Part shown: positions 36,169 through 47,435 of the stretch, one piece after another
Position numbering within the stretch: position 1 is the first letter of the stretch
How the letters are laid out: each line of letters starts with the position of its first letter
Assembly (NCBI GenBank): GCA_007115705.1
Contig: QXEO01000464.1
Location: forward strand, 10,632,170-10,696,169
Length of the DNA: 64,000 nt
Source of the DNA: Dactylis glomerata
Lineage: Eukaryota > Streptophyta > Magnoliopsida > Poales > Poaceae
Reading direction: 5' to 3'
Made by a program: the position numbers and the translations under genes
The notes under the pieces: model-generated
What the model was told of the DNA's origin: nothing
Databases searched by the model: none
What the model saw: the letters and a program-made list of their open reading frames with translations, nothing else

Positions 36169-37032
36169 TCAAGTAACATCAAGTGATGAAGCGCTAGGAT
36201 CAGCGGGTGCCTTACGTCTTCCTTTCTTACCTTTGCTCTTGACTCTAGGAAAGACATGGATATTGCAAGGTGGAGAGATAAATCTTATATTGCCTTTTCC
36301 CACATCAATGACGGCGCCCAGTAGCTTCAGTAGGGATCTTCCAAGTGTGATTTGTCCTTTTCCAACACATTCAATAACAAGATAATCAGTAGATATCATT
36401 CTTCCTAGGACTTTTGTAAAAACTCCTTTAGCTATTCCAATGGGAAATATAGTGGCATTGTTAGTAAGAGAAATTCCTTCTTCCCCCTCAAAAAGCTTCC
36501 AAAGACTCAAAGATTCATAAACATCCTTAGGCATGAGACAAAATTCAGACATAATATCACAACGAGCATGAAAAGTTTCACCACTAATGCTGATTTTTAC
36601 CGTAGGATACCAACTCGAAGGTTCAGAATTTGTTGGCACATAATCAAAATGCTAGCGCAAAGTGTTGTAGTAAGTATTCAAACTAGCAGTGCGAGTCTCA
36701 AGAGTATCAAGTCTATTAAAAATGCACACAAGAGAGGAATCAAAATAGGTTGGCATGCTATAAATTGTAATCAACTTTTTTATAATATTGAAGGCTTGAT
36801 CTCCATCACAATGAAGGAAATCTCATTCTGTAGTAGCATCCAAAGCATATCTATAACGAAGAGCAAGTCCAAAGTAAAAACTACTAAGAAGCAAACTCAA
36901 GGTCATTTTAGGTTCAGTTTTTCCATGCCAATCATAAATTCAAGACCAAGCTTCTTTAAAACTTTCCTCATCCTTTTGTTTAAAAGTAAAAATCATATCC
37001 TCGGGCAACATAGTAGCGACTGAACTAGACAT
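36169..37032 (-). pseudogene. Element B gag-protease-like ORF, three stops
   Basis: 288 codons in one minus-strand frame from the ATG at 37032 (MSSSVATMLPED), just downstream of the PBS. The first part resembles the N-terminal region of a retrotransposon gag (ESFKEAWS and on). The last about 156 codons resemble a retropepsin domain (FHARCDIMSEFCLMPKDVYESL, later ITLGRSLLKLLGAVIDV). The expected catalytic D-[IL]-G-[AS] reads D-I-M-S, so an active site is unlikely. In-frame stops: TGA at 36940-36942, TGA at 36823-36825 and TAG at 36652-36654. The TGA at 36940 and the TAG fit C-to-T changes in CGA and CAG. The end, ASSLDVT, matches that of the unrelated ORF in A. Confidence 0.7.
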
Positions 37033-37188
37033 AATAAAATAAAGTAAAGAAATAACAACTACCAAGGATTCTAATTTTTTTGGGTTTTTGATATAAAATG
37101 ATGCAAGTAAAAATAAAGTAAAGCAAAACTTAAAACAAAGTAAAGGATGTGTGTGCGAAAAACTCCCCTTACAGAGGTCTTCCACTGT

Positions 37189-37206
37189 TCCCCGGCAACG
37201 GCACCA
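37189..37206 (-). other. Element B primer binding site (tRNA-Asp type)
   Basis: Same site as in A with one mismatch (TGGTGCC for TGGCGCC), 10 bp from the LTR. Confidence 0.85.
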
Positions 37207-37216
37207 GAAAAGAGCT

Positions 37217-38865
37217 TGATGCTACCGAGTTGATGAAGTAAATAACCGGCCAGTTGGGAACCCCAAGAGAAGGTTTGATGAAGATAGCAGCAAGTTTTCC
37301 CTCAGTTAAGAAACCAATGTATGTCGACCAGGAGAAGAGCAGACAATACGACTGAAGGTGATGCGGACTGGCTTAGTGACAGCTTCGGACAATTTATATA
37401 TGGTGCCTCGTCCAAGCTTTGCTTTGCTAGCTGCAACGTGGAACCTGCACACACACTACCAAGTACTTTGTTCCCAACTTGCGATGAGGTTGTCAATCTC
37501 ACCGGTTTGCTTGAAACAAAGGTTATGAGCGTATCGAGCGAAAAATAGTAGAAGTATGCGAGTAAAGTAAACAGTGCGAGTAAAGTAAATAGGTGATAGC
37601 AATACAAAGGAAATAGGACCGGGGTCCACAGTTCACTAGTGGTGTCTCTCCATAAGATAAAATAATACATGCTGGGTAAACAAATTACAGTTGGGCAATT
37701 GATAGAATAAAGACAATGTGCATATGATGAGAGGATCACTATGAGATTTACTTTGGGCATTACAACAAAATACATAGACCGCCATCCAACTGCATCTATG
37801 ACTAATAATCCACTTGTGGCGAATCAATCCGAGAACTCCACAAGTATTAAGTTGTGAACAACAGATAATTGCATTAAGCAAAGTGTGTAATGTAAACAAA
37901 GCATATGCCCTCGAGCATATGAATGTTGTTTTCCCCCTAGTAGCAATAGCACATCTACAACCTTAGAGGTTTCTGTCACTCCCGCAGATTAAATAGAGGC
38001 ATGAACCCACTATCGAGCATAAATACCCCCTCTTGGAGTCACTAGCAACTACTCAGCCAAGATAGCTACTAACAACGGAGAGCATGCAAGATCATAAACA
38101 ACATAGAGATAACAAAAGATATATTTCATTATAGCAACTCAATCATAACACCAATATTCATCGGATCCCAACAAACCAAACATGTAGAATTACATAACGG
38201 TGATCTCAATCATGTAGGGCAGCTCATGAGATCTAAACATGAAGCACATGGTGGAGGAGACAACCATCTAGCTACTGCTATGGACCCATAGTCCAAGGTA
38301 GACTACTCATTCATTGCTCCGGAGGCAAGCATGGCGATAAAGAAGACCTCCGGTGGCGATTCCCCTCTCTGGCAGGGTGCCGAGAAGAGCTTCTGGACCC
38401 TCTCGATCTTGGGGTCGACGGCGGCGGTGGATCGCGATGTGTTCTGGAAAATTGATCGGGTACTTAGGTTTTTTTCTGTCGGGGGGTCTTTATAGGCGAA
38501 GGGGCATCGTCAGAGGTGGCCCGAGGGGCTCTCACACATAGGGGGCACGGCCAGGCCCCTGGCCACACCGCCCTGGTGTGTGGGGCCCTCGTGGCCCCCT
38601 TCCAACTCCTCTTCGGATCTCTAGAAGCTTTCGGGAAAATTAAGACTTCAGGAACTTGTTTCGTCCAATTCCGAGAATATTTCCTGTGTATCACTTCTGA
38701 AACACAAAAATAGCAGAAAACAGGGAACTGGCACTGTGGCGACTTGTTAATAGGTTAGTTCCGGAAAATGCATAAAAGTGACACGAAGTGTAACGAAACA
38801 GTAGGCAAATGGTGTAAAAACAAGCATGAAGCATCAAAAATTATAGATACGTTGGAGACGTATCA
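37217..38865 (-). mobile_element. Element B 5' LTR
   Basis: 1,649 bp, minus-strand start TGATACGTCTCC. TATA box CCTATAAAG (minus) at 38488-38496. TSD CGCTC follows at 38866. Confidence 0.93.
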
Positions 38866-39045
38866 CGCTCTTTCATAGCTTGCTTGACTATGAGGTAACA
38901 TTAGTTGCATATTTCTTATTATGAATTGCCTGAGTACTTGATCATATAGTTAGTATATATACATCTATGAAGCATATGTGTTTGTGAAAGTTTCTTTTAT
39001 CGCTCTCAATTGTTAACTGAATTGCTTGAGGACAAGCAAATTGCT

Positions 39046-39060
39046 AAGCTTGGGGGGAGT
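39046..39060 (+). other. Element E terminal polypurine tract
   Basis: AAGCTTGGGGGGAGT directly before the 3' LTR. Confidence 0.88.
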
Positions 39061-40460
39061 TGACACGTCCAAAACGTATCCACTTTCCTAAACACTTTTG
39101 CTGTTGTTTCTCCTCTAATTTATGTGTTTTGAATACAACTAACACGGACTAACGCTGTTTTCAGCAGAATTGCTCCGGTGTCTTGTTTTTATGCAGAAAT
39201 CCAACTTTCAGTAAAAATTCGGAAAAAATTGGCAAAAATCCTATTTCACCAGAAGACCCACGGAGCCAGAAGATGAACCGGAGGGGAGGCACGAGGCCTC
39301 CACACACACAAGGGGCGCGACCCAACCCTGGCCGCGCCCACCTGTTGTGAGGGCGGCTCGGCCGTCTCCTCGACCCCTCCTTCCGCCTACATATACCCTC
39401 TGACCTAAAAATATCAGGGGTACGGCATTTTTTCCAGAAAGACTTCCGCTGCGCCGCCACCATCAGAAACCGCGATTCGGAACCAGAAACTTTGTTCTGG
39501 CACCCTACCGGGACAGGGATTTGGAGGAGATCTTCATCACCATCATCACCGACATCCCTCCATCGACCATCCATGACTCCCCCATCCATGTGTGAGTAAT
39601 TCCCCCGTTGTAGGTGAGGGGACGGTAGGGATTGGATGAGATCATTCATGTAATTTGATATGAGATTGTTAGGGCATGGTGCCTAGTATCTTTATTTAGT
39701 GCCTATGACATTGTTGCAACTTGTTATGCTTAATGCTTGTCACTTTGGGCCCGAGTGCCATGATTTTCAGATCTGAACATGTTATTATTTCTATGATGAT
39801 ACTTGTTGTTTATGGTCTTATCTACAAGTTGTATATACATATTGTTGTCCGGAACCCGAGGCCCCATAGTGATAGAAATTGGGATAACCAGAGGGGATGG
39901 CTATGATGTGAGGATCACATGTGTTCACCGAGTGTTAATGCTTTGCTCCGGTACTTTATTAAAAGGAGTACCTTAATTACCAGTAGTTTCCCTTGAGGCC
40001 CTGCTGCAACAGGCTGGTAGGACAAAAGATGTCGTGCAAGTTTCTCATTGCGAGCATGCACGACTATATACGGAACACATGCCTATGATTGTTAGTACTA
40101 GGATGCTTTATCATTATTTACTTGCAATTGCCCATGTCTCATTGATTTCATGAATTATCTTATCCATGCAACGCCCGTACATCCATCCCTATGCCTACAG
40201 TATTTGTTCCTACTGTTTACTATTGCTACTATTAACGCTGTTATTTTACTACTGCTGTTACTGTTTCACTACTATTATCACTATAAAACTGTTGCTACTG
40301 ATAAACCACTGCGAGCAAGACTGTTTCCAGGTGCAGCTGAATTGACAACTCATCTGTTAAGGCTTACATATATTCTTTGGCCCCCCTTGTGTCAAATCAA
40401 TAAATTTGGGTTATACTTCCCTCGAAGATTGTTGCAATCCCCTATACTTGTGGGTCATCA
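39061..40460 (+). mobile_element. Element E 3' LTR (uninterrupted)
   Basis: 1,400 bp, TGACACGTCC to GGGTCATCA. It is the intact reference for the interrupted 5' LTR. TSD ATGAC follows at 40461-40465. Confidence 0.95.
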
Positions 40461-40475
40461 ATGACCGTTGTGGGG

Positions 40476-40905
40476 TTTATCATTTTACCGTGAAAAGTAA
40501 TGCCTAAAAGAAATGGAAATTCATGATAGTTTATTATTTTACTGTGAAAAGTAATGCCTAAAAGAAATGGAAATTCATGATAGTTTATCATTTTACCGTG
40601 AAAAGTAATGCCTAAAAGAAATGGAAATTCGTGATAGTTTATCATTTTACCGTGAAAAGTAATGCCTACAAGAAGTGGAAATTCGTGATACTTTATCATT
40701 TTACCGTGAAAAGTAATGCCTAAAAGAAATGGAAATTCGTGATAGTTTATCATTTTACCGTGAAAAGTAATGCCTACAAGAAATGGAAATTCGTGATAGT
40801 TTATCATTTTACCGTGAAAATTAATGCCTAAAAGAAATGGAAATTCGTGATAGTTTATCATTTTACCGTGAAAAGTAATGCCTACAAGAAATTCGTGATT
40901 ACCAA
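40476..40905. repeat. 54-bp minisatellite, about eight copies
   Basis: Tandem unit of 54 bp containing CATTTTACCGTGAAAAGTAA and GGAAATTC[AG]TGATA. Copies differ at a few sites and the last is truncated. Because 54 is a multiple of 3, an open minus-strand frame of 166 codons runs through it; that frame has no other support. It lies in the flank upstream of the B3-like gene, beyond element E. Confidence 0.92.
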
Positions 40906-41316
40906 ACTTGTTGAATCCGGTGGCAAACTCGTTATTTAGCATACATAGAGGGGTAGTAGTTTGCCACCAACAGATAGAGAGAGGGTGGCCATGATGAGAG
41001 AGAAAGAGGGGTTATCCTGCCTGTTAGATCATAGGATCGACGGTAGGTGGGCATGATCCATGTGACAATAGCTCGACCAATCAGGCCAAGTTTGGGCTTC
41101 TGTGAGAAGGGAGAGGGTAAAACTGAGTAGTATCAAGGATCCAAGGACAAGTAAATAGTAAACAGGCTAAGGAATTCAAATAAGAGATTTAGAAAAAGAA
41201 AAACACATGTTTTGTACAATGAAACCCAGGTTGGCCTACCTCAAAGTATTAGCAATTCAAATATACATGAGTGTGAAAATTATGGCCTCATTCAGACAAA
41301 CTATGTTTTGGGTATA
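40906..41316. other. Low-copy flank between E and H
   Basis: No gene seen. Contains an 11-bp inverted repeat (GGTGGCAAACT at 40919-40929, AGTTTGCCACC at 40958-40968) and one copy of the motif GAGGGTAAAACTGAGTA (41113-41129) that recurs around the F-box gene. Confidence 0.5.
41312..41316. repeat. Target-site duplication of element H, left copy
   Basis: GTATA before the 5' LTR, repeated at 50973-50977. Confidence 0.93.
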
Positions 41317-42058
41317 TGTCGTGGGGATGACTTAGGGGGCGCACCACGGGCCGGGCAATATGCCGGCCGGCGTCCCAGGAGCCCCCACGGCTTCAACACG
41401 AGAAGACCGGCTCCGCCCAAAGGGCCGGCTGCGCCAGCAGCCGGCTGGCGACTCCGCCGTTGAAGACCGGAGCCGGGTGATGAAGACAAAGCTTCCCAAC
41501 GGTCGTCTGGCCGAAAGTAGGACAGCCTCGACAGGAGCGACAGAGGCCAAGGACGGAATGACGCCCGCCACGACCGGCCTCAGCCAATGAGAGATCGAAG
41601 ACCCTTCCCCACGATGGGATCCGAGGCAAAAGAGAAGGGATATGCCCTCCAGATGCCAGCCCAAGGGAAAGGCACTTTATAAAGTGCCTTTGCCAGAGCA
41701 GGGTCAGAGGATCACGCCAGGAGGGCCGCCGCCGAGGAGCCGGCAGCCGGCCGAATCGCTACCAAAACCTGTAACCAGGCTCCCGTCTATATAAGGAGGC
41801 CTGGACCCTTAGCATAGGGGAGATCCGATCTTCTTCTTCCTCCTCTAGCCTGAACAGCTCGAGGAGCATTGTAACCGATACTCTCCAATCAATACGAAGC
41901 AGGCAGGAAGTAGGGGTTTACCTCCATCCGGGAGGGCCCTGAACCTGGGTAAACCGTGGTGTCTCAGTAGGCATAATCCCGAGCCGGGCCCCTCGTCTCC
42001 ACCGTCGAGCCCCTCCGATAAGCCTACCCATGGCTACTGTCTCTAAATTCCCATGACA
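41317..42058 (+). mobile_element. Element H 5' LTR
   Basis: 742 bp. TATA box CTATATAAGG at 41787-41796. PBS follows at 42061. Confidence 0.94.
41787..41796 (+). promoter_or_regulatory. TATA box of element H LTR
   Basis: CTATATAAGG, present also in the 3' LTR as CTATATAAGG at about 50701-50710. Confidence 0.7.
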
Positions 42059-42059
42059 G

Positions 42060-43382
42060 TTGGCGCCCACCGTGGGACAAAGCGCGGCGGCGAGCGGAGT
42101 CAAGTTCCGGCCGGGACCCTCCGGCGAGAAGGTCGCCTCCGGCCTCGTCTGGAGGTTCGGCACCTTCGACTGCATCGACGACAACTTGGCCCACTTCAAG
42201 AACGGCTTCGGCAACCGCGGCTCCTTCCTCGATGTTGGCAGCCATCGCTTCTATGTCGCCAAGCCCTTCCCGGAGGAGGTCACCGACGTCTTCGACTCCC
42301 TCTATGATGGAGGCTCAAGCTGCGGTGAAAGCAGCAATCTTGGCGCCATGGTCGAGGTAATGGCCCTGGGAGAAGACGAAGGTGGCGACTTACCGCGCCC
42401 CGAGCGCCCGTCGCCCGAACGCCTTCCTCCATAGGAGCAAGATGCTCCACTCCCAGAGCAGGACGCCCCGGGTGTATCCGTGGTGGACCTGCATGCTCCC
42501 CTCGGCCGCGTCATCGATCCCGCCCGGGTCGCCGAGGCCCTGGAGCGGACGCGTCTCGTCCTCCTCGACAAGGTGGCTGAGGACGAGGCCAACCGGTGCC
42601 GCGCGAGCACCACGCTCAGCGAGTTCTACGACGTGCATGGAGACGCACCGACCGAGCTCGCCCATGACCTGCGCCGTAGCTTCGCCACTGCCATCCCCGG
42701 CCAGATCCAGCGGTCGCCATCGGCGAGCCGAGGCCGTGGAGGGCGTGGACAGGGCGGCCGTGCTCCGAGCAGCAACGCTCAAGGCCGCCGCGTCCAGCAG
42801 GGCGGCGGAGCAAGCAGGCCACGCTTGATCGTGGAGTCAGCGCCGGGTTCAGAGTCCCAGGCTCGCCCATCGGCGCTGCACATCCACCTGTGGCTTGACC
42901 ACGCCAAGACGCTCCCCAGAGGATCTGCAAGCTCAAAGCGAGCGGCTTTTGACCAAGGAGGCCTGGGGGCTGCCGGCAGTGGTCGTGAGCGCAAAGAGGG
43001 CAAATACACCCTCGATGCTGCGCTTGATCAGCCGTGTAAATTCCACACCTCCCCGGGCAGGGAAGCGACCCACTCCACGCGTCAGTGCCATTTCATGAGA
43101 GAGCTGGAGCAGCGCGCTCGGTAGATCCCGGGTACGTCGCAAGCGCAACCGACTGAAGGTCAGGAGGACCAACAGCGCGCCCCAGATGGAGGTGAGCCGG
43201 ATCAAGATGACGACTTCCCGACGGATGTGGAGCAGTATCACATCTTCACTACCCCCGGCAAGGACAAAAGGAACGACCTTTGGCACGAAGCAGAGGTGAA
43301 CGCTGTGATGCCTGCAGAACCCCAGCTCATGCATTGGTCTGAGGCGGCCATCACCTAGGGGTACGAGGACCATCCGAGGCTG
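42060..43382 (+). pseudogene. Element H gag region, degenerate
   Basis: Frame shared with pol but broken by TAG at 42432-42434, 43122-43124 and 43359-43361. The first part reads into FGTFDCIDDNLAHFKNGF and is acidic. The middle is Arg/Gly-rich (SRGRGGRGQGGR). The end has a Cys/His cluster (C-x2-H, then H-x4-C) like the zinc knuckle that binds genomic RNA. The usual conserved capsid core was not recognised, so an internal deletion is likely; the whole stretch is only about 440 codons. No ATG lies at the left edge, so the original start is unclear. Stops here and elsewhere are mostly TAG, fitting C-to-T decay of TGG or CAG. Confidence 0.65.
42061..42078 (+). other. Element H primer binding site
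   Basis: TGGCGCCCACCGTGGGAC, 2 bp after the LTR, the PBS form seen in many grass Tat-type elements. The tRNA was not assigned. Confidence 0.7.
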
Positions 43383-44036
43383 ATGCCCAGCCCTGGAGAA
43401 TACGCTCTGGTCGTGGATCCTGTCGTGTGTTCCGATACGCACATGTGCCGGTTCTCCCGCGTGCTCATCGACGGCGGTAGTAGTATCAACCTTCTTTACC
43501 GAAGCTCCCTAGAGAAGTTGGGCATCCCGCTTGCTCAGCTGAAACCAAGCCGGCTCACCTTCCATGGCATCGTGCCTGGGCATTCTTGCACCCCTTTGGG
43601 CAAGGTGCAGCTGGAGGTTCTCTTCGGAAAGAAAGGGAATAGCCGCTGCGATCCCATCTGGTTCGAGGTGGTGGACATCAGCAGTCCCTACGACGTGCTG
43701 CTAGGCCGTCCGGCCCTGGCTAAGTTCATGGCTGTCCCGCACTACGCCTATCTGAAGATAAAGCTCCCAGGGCCCAGAGGTGTGATCACAGTCTCGGGAA
43801 ACTTCAAGAAGTCTCTGGCGTGCGCAAAGGAGAGCTCACAGCTGGCAGAGGCGCTGGTCATCGCCGAGGAGAAGAGGCAGCTTCTGCATCGCGTGGAGCT
43901 GACCCAGCAAGACGTGCTAGTCCGCCAGTCGCCGGTGGAGCAATTCAAGCCGGCCAACGACACCAAGAAGATCCTGCTGGATGAGAGCGATCCCTCCAAG
44001 TACGTCATCATCGGCACCGGCTTGTCCGCCAAATAG
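43383..44036 (+). pseudogene. Element H aspartic protease domain
   Basis: 218 codons including the TAG stop at 44034-44036. Retropepsin motif VLIDGGSSINLLY with catalytic Asp at 43470-43472, and the second motif YDVLLGRPALAK. It would cleave the Gag-Pol polyprotein. The frame continues without shift into reverse transcriptase, so the stop is a point mutation (probably CAG or GAG to TAG) rather than a natural domain border. Family identity is clear. Confidence 0.85.
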
Positions 44037-46085
44037 GAAAGGGAGCTCACCAGCTTCCTCCGTGAGAATCGGGACATCTTTGCATGGTCTCCAAAGGACA
44101 TGCCAGGTGTGCCGAGGGAGCTGGCTGAGCACTCACTCAACGTCAGGCCGGATGCCAAGCCGGTCAAGCAACCGTTGCGACACTTTGCAGAAGAAAAGAG
44201 GAAAGCTATTGGCGAGGAGATAGCCCGGCTCCTTGCAGCCGGCTTTATCATGGAGGTGTTCTACCCCGATTGGCTTGCGAACCTAGTCTTGGTCCTGAAG
44301 AAGAACAACACTTGGCGAATGTGTATTGACTACACCAGCCTCAACAAGGCTTGCCCCAAGGATCCATTTGCGTTACCACGCATCGACCAGGTGATCGATT
44401 CCACAACCGGCTGTGACCTGCTGTCCTTCCTGGATGCCTATTCAGGCTACCACCAGATCCCGCTCTTCCAGCCGGATCAGATCAAGACCTCCTTCATCAC
44501 CCCGTATGGAGCCTACTGCTACGTCACCATGCCGTTTGGCCTGAAGAACGCTGGAGCCACCTACCAGCGAACCATGCAGCGATGCCTGCAGGAGCAGATT
44601 GGGAGGAACGTGCACGCCTATGTGGACGACGTGGTGGTGAAGACCAAGCAGAGCGGCACACTCCTGGACGACCTCAAGGAGACCTTCACCAACCTGCGGC
44701 GCTATCGCATGAAGCTAAATCCTGAGAAGTGCACCTTCGGTGTGCCGGCTGGACAGCTCCTAGGTTATATCGTTTCCCAGCGAAGGATCGAGGCTAACCC
44801 CTCAAAGATAAAAGCCATCGAGGCCCTAGAGAAGCCCACCCAGCTCAGAGATGTGCAGAAGTTCGCTGGTTGCCTGGCCTCACTTAGCCGGTTTGTCAGC
44901 CAGCTCGGGGAGAAGGCCATGCCGCTGTACCAGCTGATGAAGAAGACAGATCACTTCGTTTGGTCCCAGCGTGCTGATGACGCCTTCAACGACCTCAAGC
45001 GAGCCTTGTCTACCGCGCCAATCTTGGCTGCGCCGGCTCCGCGAGAGCCAATGCTGCTCTACATCGCGGCTACCCCGCGAGTCATCAGTGTCGTGATCGT
45101 GGTGGAGCGCACCGAGGAAGGCAAAGAGCTGCCGGTTCAGTGCCCGGTGTACTACCTGAGTGAAGTGCTCACTCTATCCAAGCAGAATTACCCGCACTAC
45201 CAGAAGGTCGCGTACGGCGTGTACATGGCGGCCAAGAAGCTGAAGCACTACTTTGAAGAGCAACCAATCACGGTGGTGAGGACCACTCCGCTCTCGGAGA
45301 TCATCAGGTGCAAGGACGCGTCGGGAAGAGTGGCCAAATGGGCGATTGAGCTCGCGGCTCATACCATTCAGTACAAGCCCAGGACGACGATCAAGTCGCA
45401 GATCATAGCGGACTTCTTCGCTGACTGGGGAGAGCACCAGTACCTGCCGCCGGCTCCAGACTCCACCCACTGGCGCATGCACTTCGATGGCTCCAAGCTG
45501 CTCGGGGGCTTGGGGGCCGGCGTCGTCCTCACCTCTCCCAAGGGAGACAAGCTGCAGTACGTGTTGCAGATGCATTTCCGTGCGTCGAACAACGTCGCCG
45601 AATACAAAGCCCTGGTGCATGGGCTCAAGATGGCCAAGCAGATTGGCATCAGGAGGATCCTTTGCTTTGGAGACTCTGACCTAGTAACGCACCAGGTTTC
45701 AGGGGATTGGGACGCCAAGGACGCCAACATGGCCTCCTACCGCTTTTACGTGCAGCAGCTCAGCGGATTCTTCGAGGGCTGCGAGTTCCATCACGTCCCC
45801 AGAGCAAACAACGAGGAAGCATACCGGCTGTCCAAGATCGGCTCCACCAAGCAGGACATCCCAGCTGGGGTGTCCCTAGAGATCATCCACAAGCCGTCTA
45901 TCAAACCTTCGCCGGAGTCCATATCCATCTACGTGCCTGGAGACCCGGCCCTGGCCCAGGTGCCGCCACCAAACCCGGGGGCTGCCGTCTCGGGGCTGAA
46001 GGAGGCAGCCGGCCAACCCAGCGCGGCCGGCTCGACGAAGGACGAGGGGACTGCCGGCTCCACGCCCGCTCCCCCAGCCGGATAA
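44037..46085 (+). pseudogene. Element H reverse transcriptase and RNase H
   Basis: Begins ERELTSFLRENRDIFAW and runs to TAA at 46083-46085; an ATG at 44100 opens 661 codons. Reverse transcriptase blocks follow in order: PDWLANLVLVLKKN, WRMCIDYTSLNKACPKD, FLDAYSGYHQI, TMPFGLKNAGATYQR and the catalytic YVDD (44619-44630). Then come the connection region and a typical RNase H with HFDGSK, NNVAEYKALVHGL and FGDSDLV. The last expected catalytic Asp of RNase H is replaced by Tyr (TAC at 45822-45824 in EEAYRLSKI), which should cripple it. Pro/Ala/Gly-rich linker at the end. Would copy element RNA into DNA inside virus-like particles. Confidence 0.9.
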
Positions 46086-47435
46086 TCAGATGAAGCCGGC
46101 GCAACGACGGACCCGGGGGCTGCTGATCCCTTGGTCGCCAGTGTCTTCCACATATGGGAGATACCTTCCTGGGCGGAGCCATTCTCCAACTACCTCATCA
46201 CCGGGGACTTGCCGCAGGACGAAGCGGAAGCTAGGCGAATTCAACGTCGAGCTGGGGCGTACACCATCATCAACAGCGAGCTGTACAAGCGCAGCGTATC
46301 AGGCATCTTCCAGAAGTGCATCGAGCCGGAAGAAGGGATAGAGCTGCTAAGAGAGATACATCAAGGGGAGTGCGGGCATCACGCATCTTCCAGAGCCTTG
46401 GTGGCCAAAGCCTTCCACCATTGCTTCTACTGGCCGACAGCCAAGCAGAATGCAGAGCAGTTAGTGAAACAGTGCAACAGCTGCCAGCGCTTCTCCAAGC
46501 ACAGAAACACTCCAGCGGCAGCCCTCAAGACCATCCCACTCACCTGGCCGTTCGCTGTCTGGGGCCTAGACATGGTAGGGCCATTCAAGACCACACCCGG
46601 GGGCTTGACGCATCTGTTGGTCGCTGTGGACAAGTTCACCAAGTGGATCGAGGCCAAGCCCATCAAAAAACTTGACGGCTTGTCCACAATCAAGTTCTTC
46701 AACGAGATCATCACAAGATACGGAGTTCCCCACAGCATCATCACCGACAATGGGACAAACTTTGCGAAGGGAGTCTTTGCTGATTACTGTGGCAAGAAAG
46801 GCATCCGGTTGGACTTAGCGTCAGTGGCGCACCCTCAGACAAATGGGCAAGTGGAGAAGGCAAGTGGGCTGATCCTGGCCGGCATCAAACCAAGGCTGGT
46901 CGAGCCTCTCGAGCGTTCAGCCGGCTGTTGGGTCGAGGAGCTACCCTCGGTGCTCTGGAGCCTGCGCACCACTCCAAATCGCTCTGTCGGCTTCACACCT
47001 TTCTTCCTGGTCTATGGAGCAGAAGCGGTGCTGCCCACGGACATCGAGTTCGATGCGCCCAGAATCGTCCAGTACACAGAGACGCAAGCAAAAGAGGCTC
47101 ATGAAGATGGTGTCGACCTCCTCGAGGAGGCACGAGAACAAGCTCTGGCCAGATTAGCACTCTACCAGCAGCAGCTGCGACGATACCACAGCCGGAAGAT
47201 TCGCCCGCTCGCGTTTCGCGAAGGAGATCTCATACTCCGGCTGGTCCAAAGCACCAAGGGCATGCACAAGCTGTCTCCTCCCTGGGAGGGACCGTTCATT
47301 GTCAGCCGGGTGCTGGGCAATGGGGCATATTACCTCATCGACACACAAGAGCCCAGGAAGAACAAGGCAGATAACTCTGACAAGGAGACCGAGCGTCCCT
47401 GGAATGTCAGTCTCCCAAGACCTTTCTTCTGCTAA
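46086..47435 (+). pseudogene. Element H integrase
   Basis: Same frame as reverse transcriptase, after the TAA stop; 434 codons are open from 46131. Zinc-binding HHCC region (GECGHH ... KQCNSCQRF). Catalytic core with D (46569-46571, in GLDMVGPF), D (46746-46748, in ITDNGTNF) and E (46854-46856, in NGQVEKAS). The C-terminus has PLAFREGDLILR and PPWEGPF, the usual gypsy integrase tail, with no chromodomain, as expected for Tat. The domain itself looks complete, but it has no start of its own because it would be made as part of Gag-Pol. Inserts element DNA into the genome. Confidence 0.9.

Larger units (their letters stand above)
31582..38865 (-). mobile_element. Element B: complete non-autonomous gypsy retrotransposon
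   Basis: 7,284-bp minus-strand element with LTRs of 1,648 and 1,649 bp and TSD CGCTC, inserted in the 3' region of E. LTR divergence is about 4 percent by eye (roughly 70 differences), older than A. It is related to A and C in LTR, PBS, leader and 3' region, but its single ORF is a gag-protease-like one. Confidence 0.94.
6410..40460 (+). mobile_element. Element E: nested non-autonomous gypsy retrotransposon
   Basis: Complete plus-strand LTR element with a 5-bp TSD (ATGAC), LTRs that start TGA[T/C]ACGTCC and end GGTCATCA, a tRNA-Asp PBS at 14904 and a purine tract before the 3' LTR. Without its four insertions (A, F, Helitron, B) it measures about 9.4 kb. It encodes a gag-protease frame and a second ORF (26779-27913), but I find no reverse transcriptase or integrase, so it would need enzymes in trans. 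PBS type and the extra ORF suggest an Athila-related group such as Sabrina or its relatives; the family name is tentative. All coding frames carry disabling mutations. It split the promoter of the B3-like gene. Confidence 0.9.

Noticed and set aside
40476..40905. Regular repeats as a CRISPR array
   Set aside because: Units are contiguous with no unique spacers, and this is plant nuclear DNA.
40442..40942. 166-residue frame with 18-residue repeats
   Set aside because: Fully explained by the 54-bp minisatellite, whose period is a multiple of three; no promoter or related protein known to me.
42302..42936. Several long antisense and out-of-frame ORFs in gag of H
   Set aside because: Shadows of GC-rich gag coding sequence; no domain.
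43748..44251. 167-residue antisense ORF
   Set aside because: Opposite a clear protease and reverse transcriptase frame; shadow.
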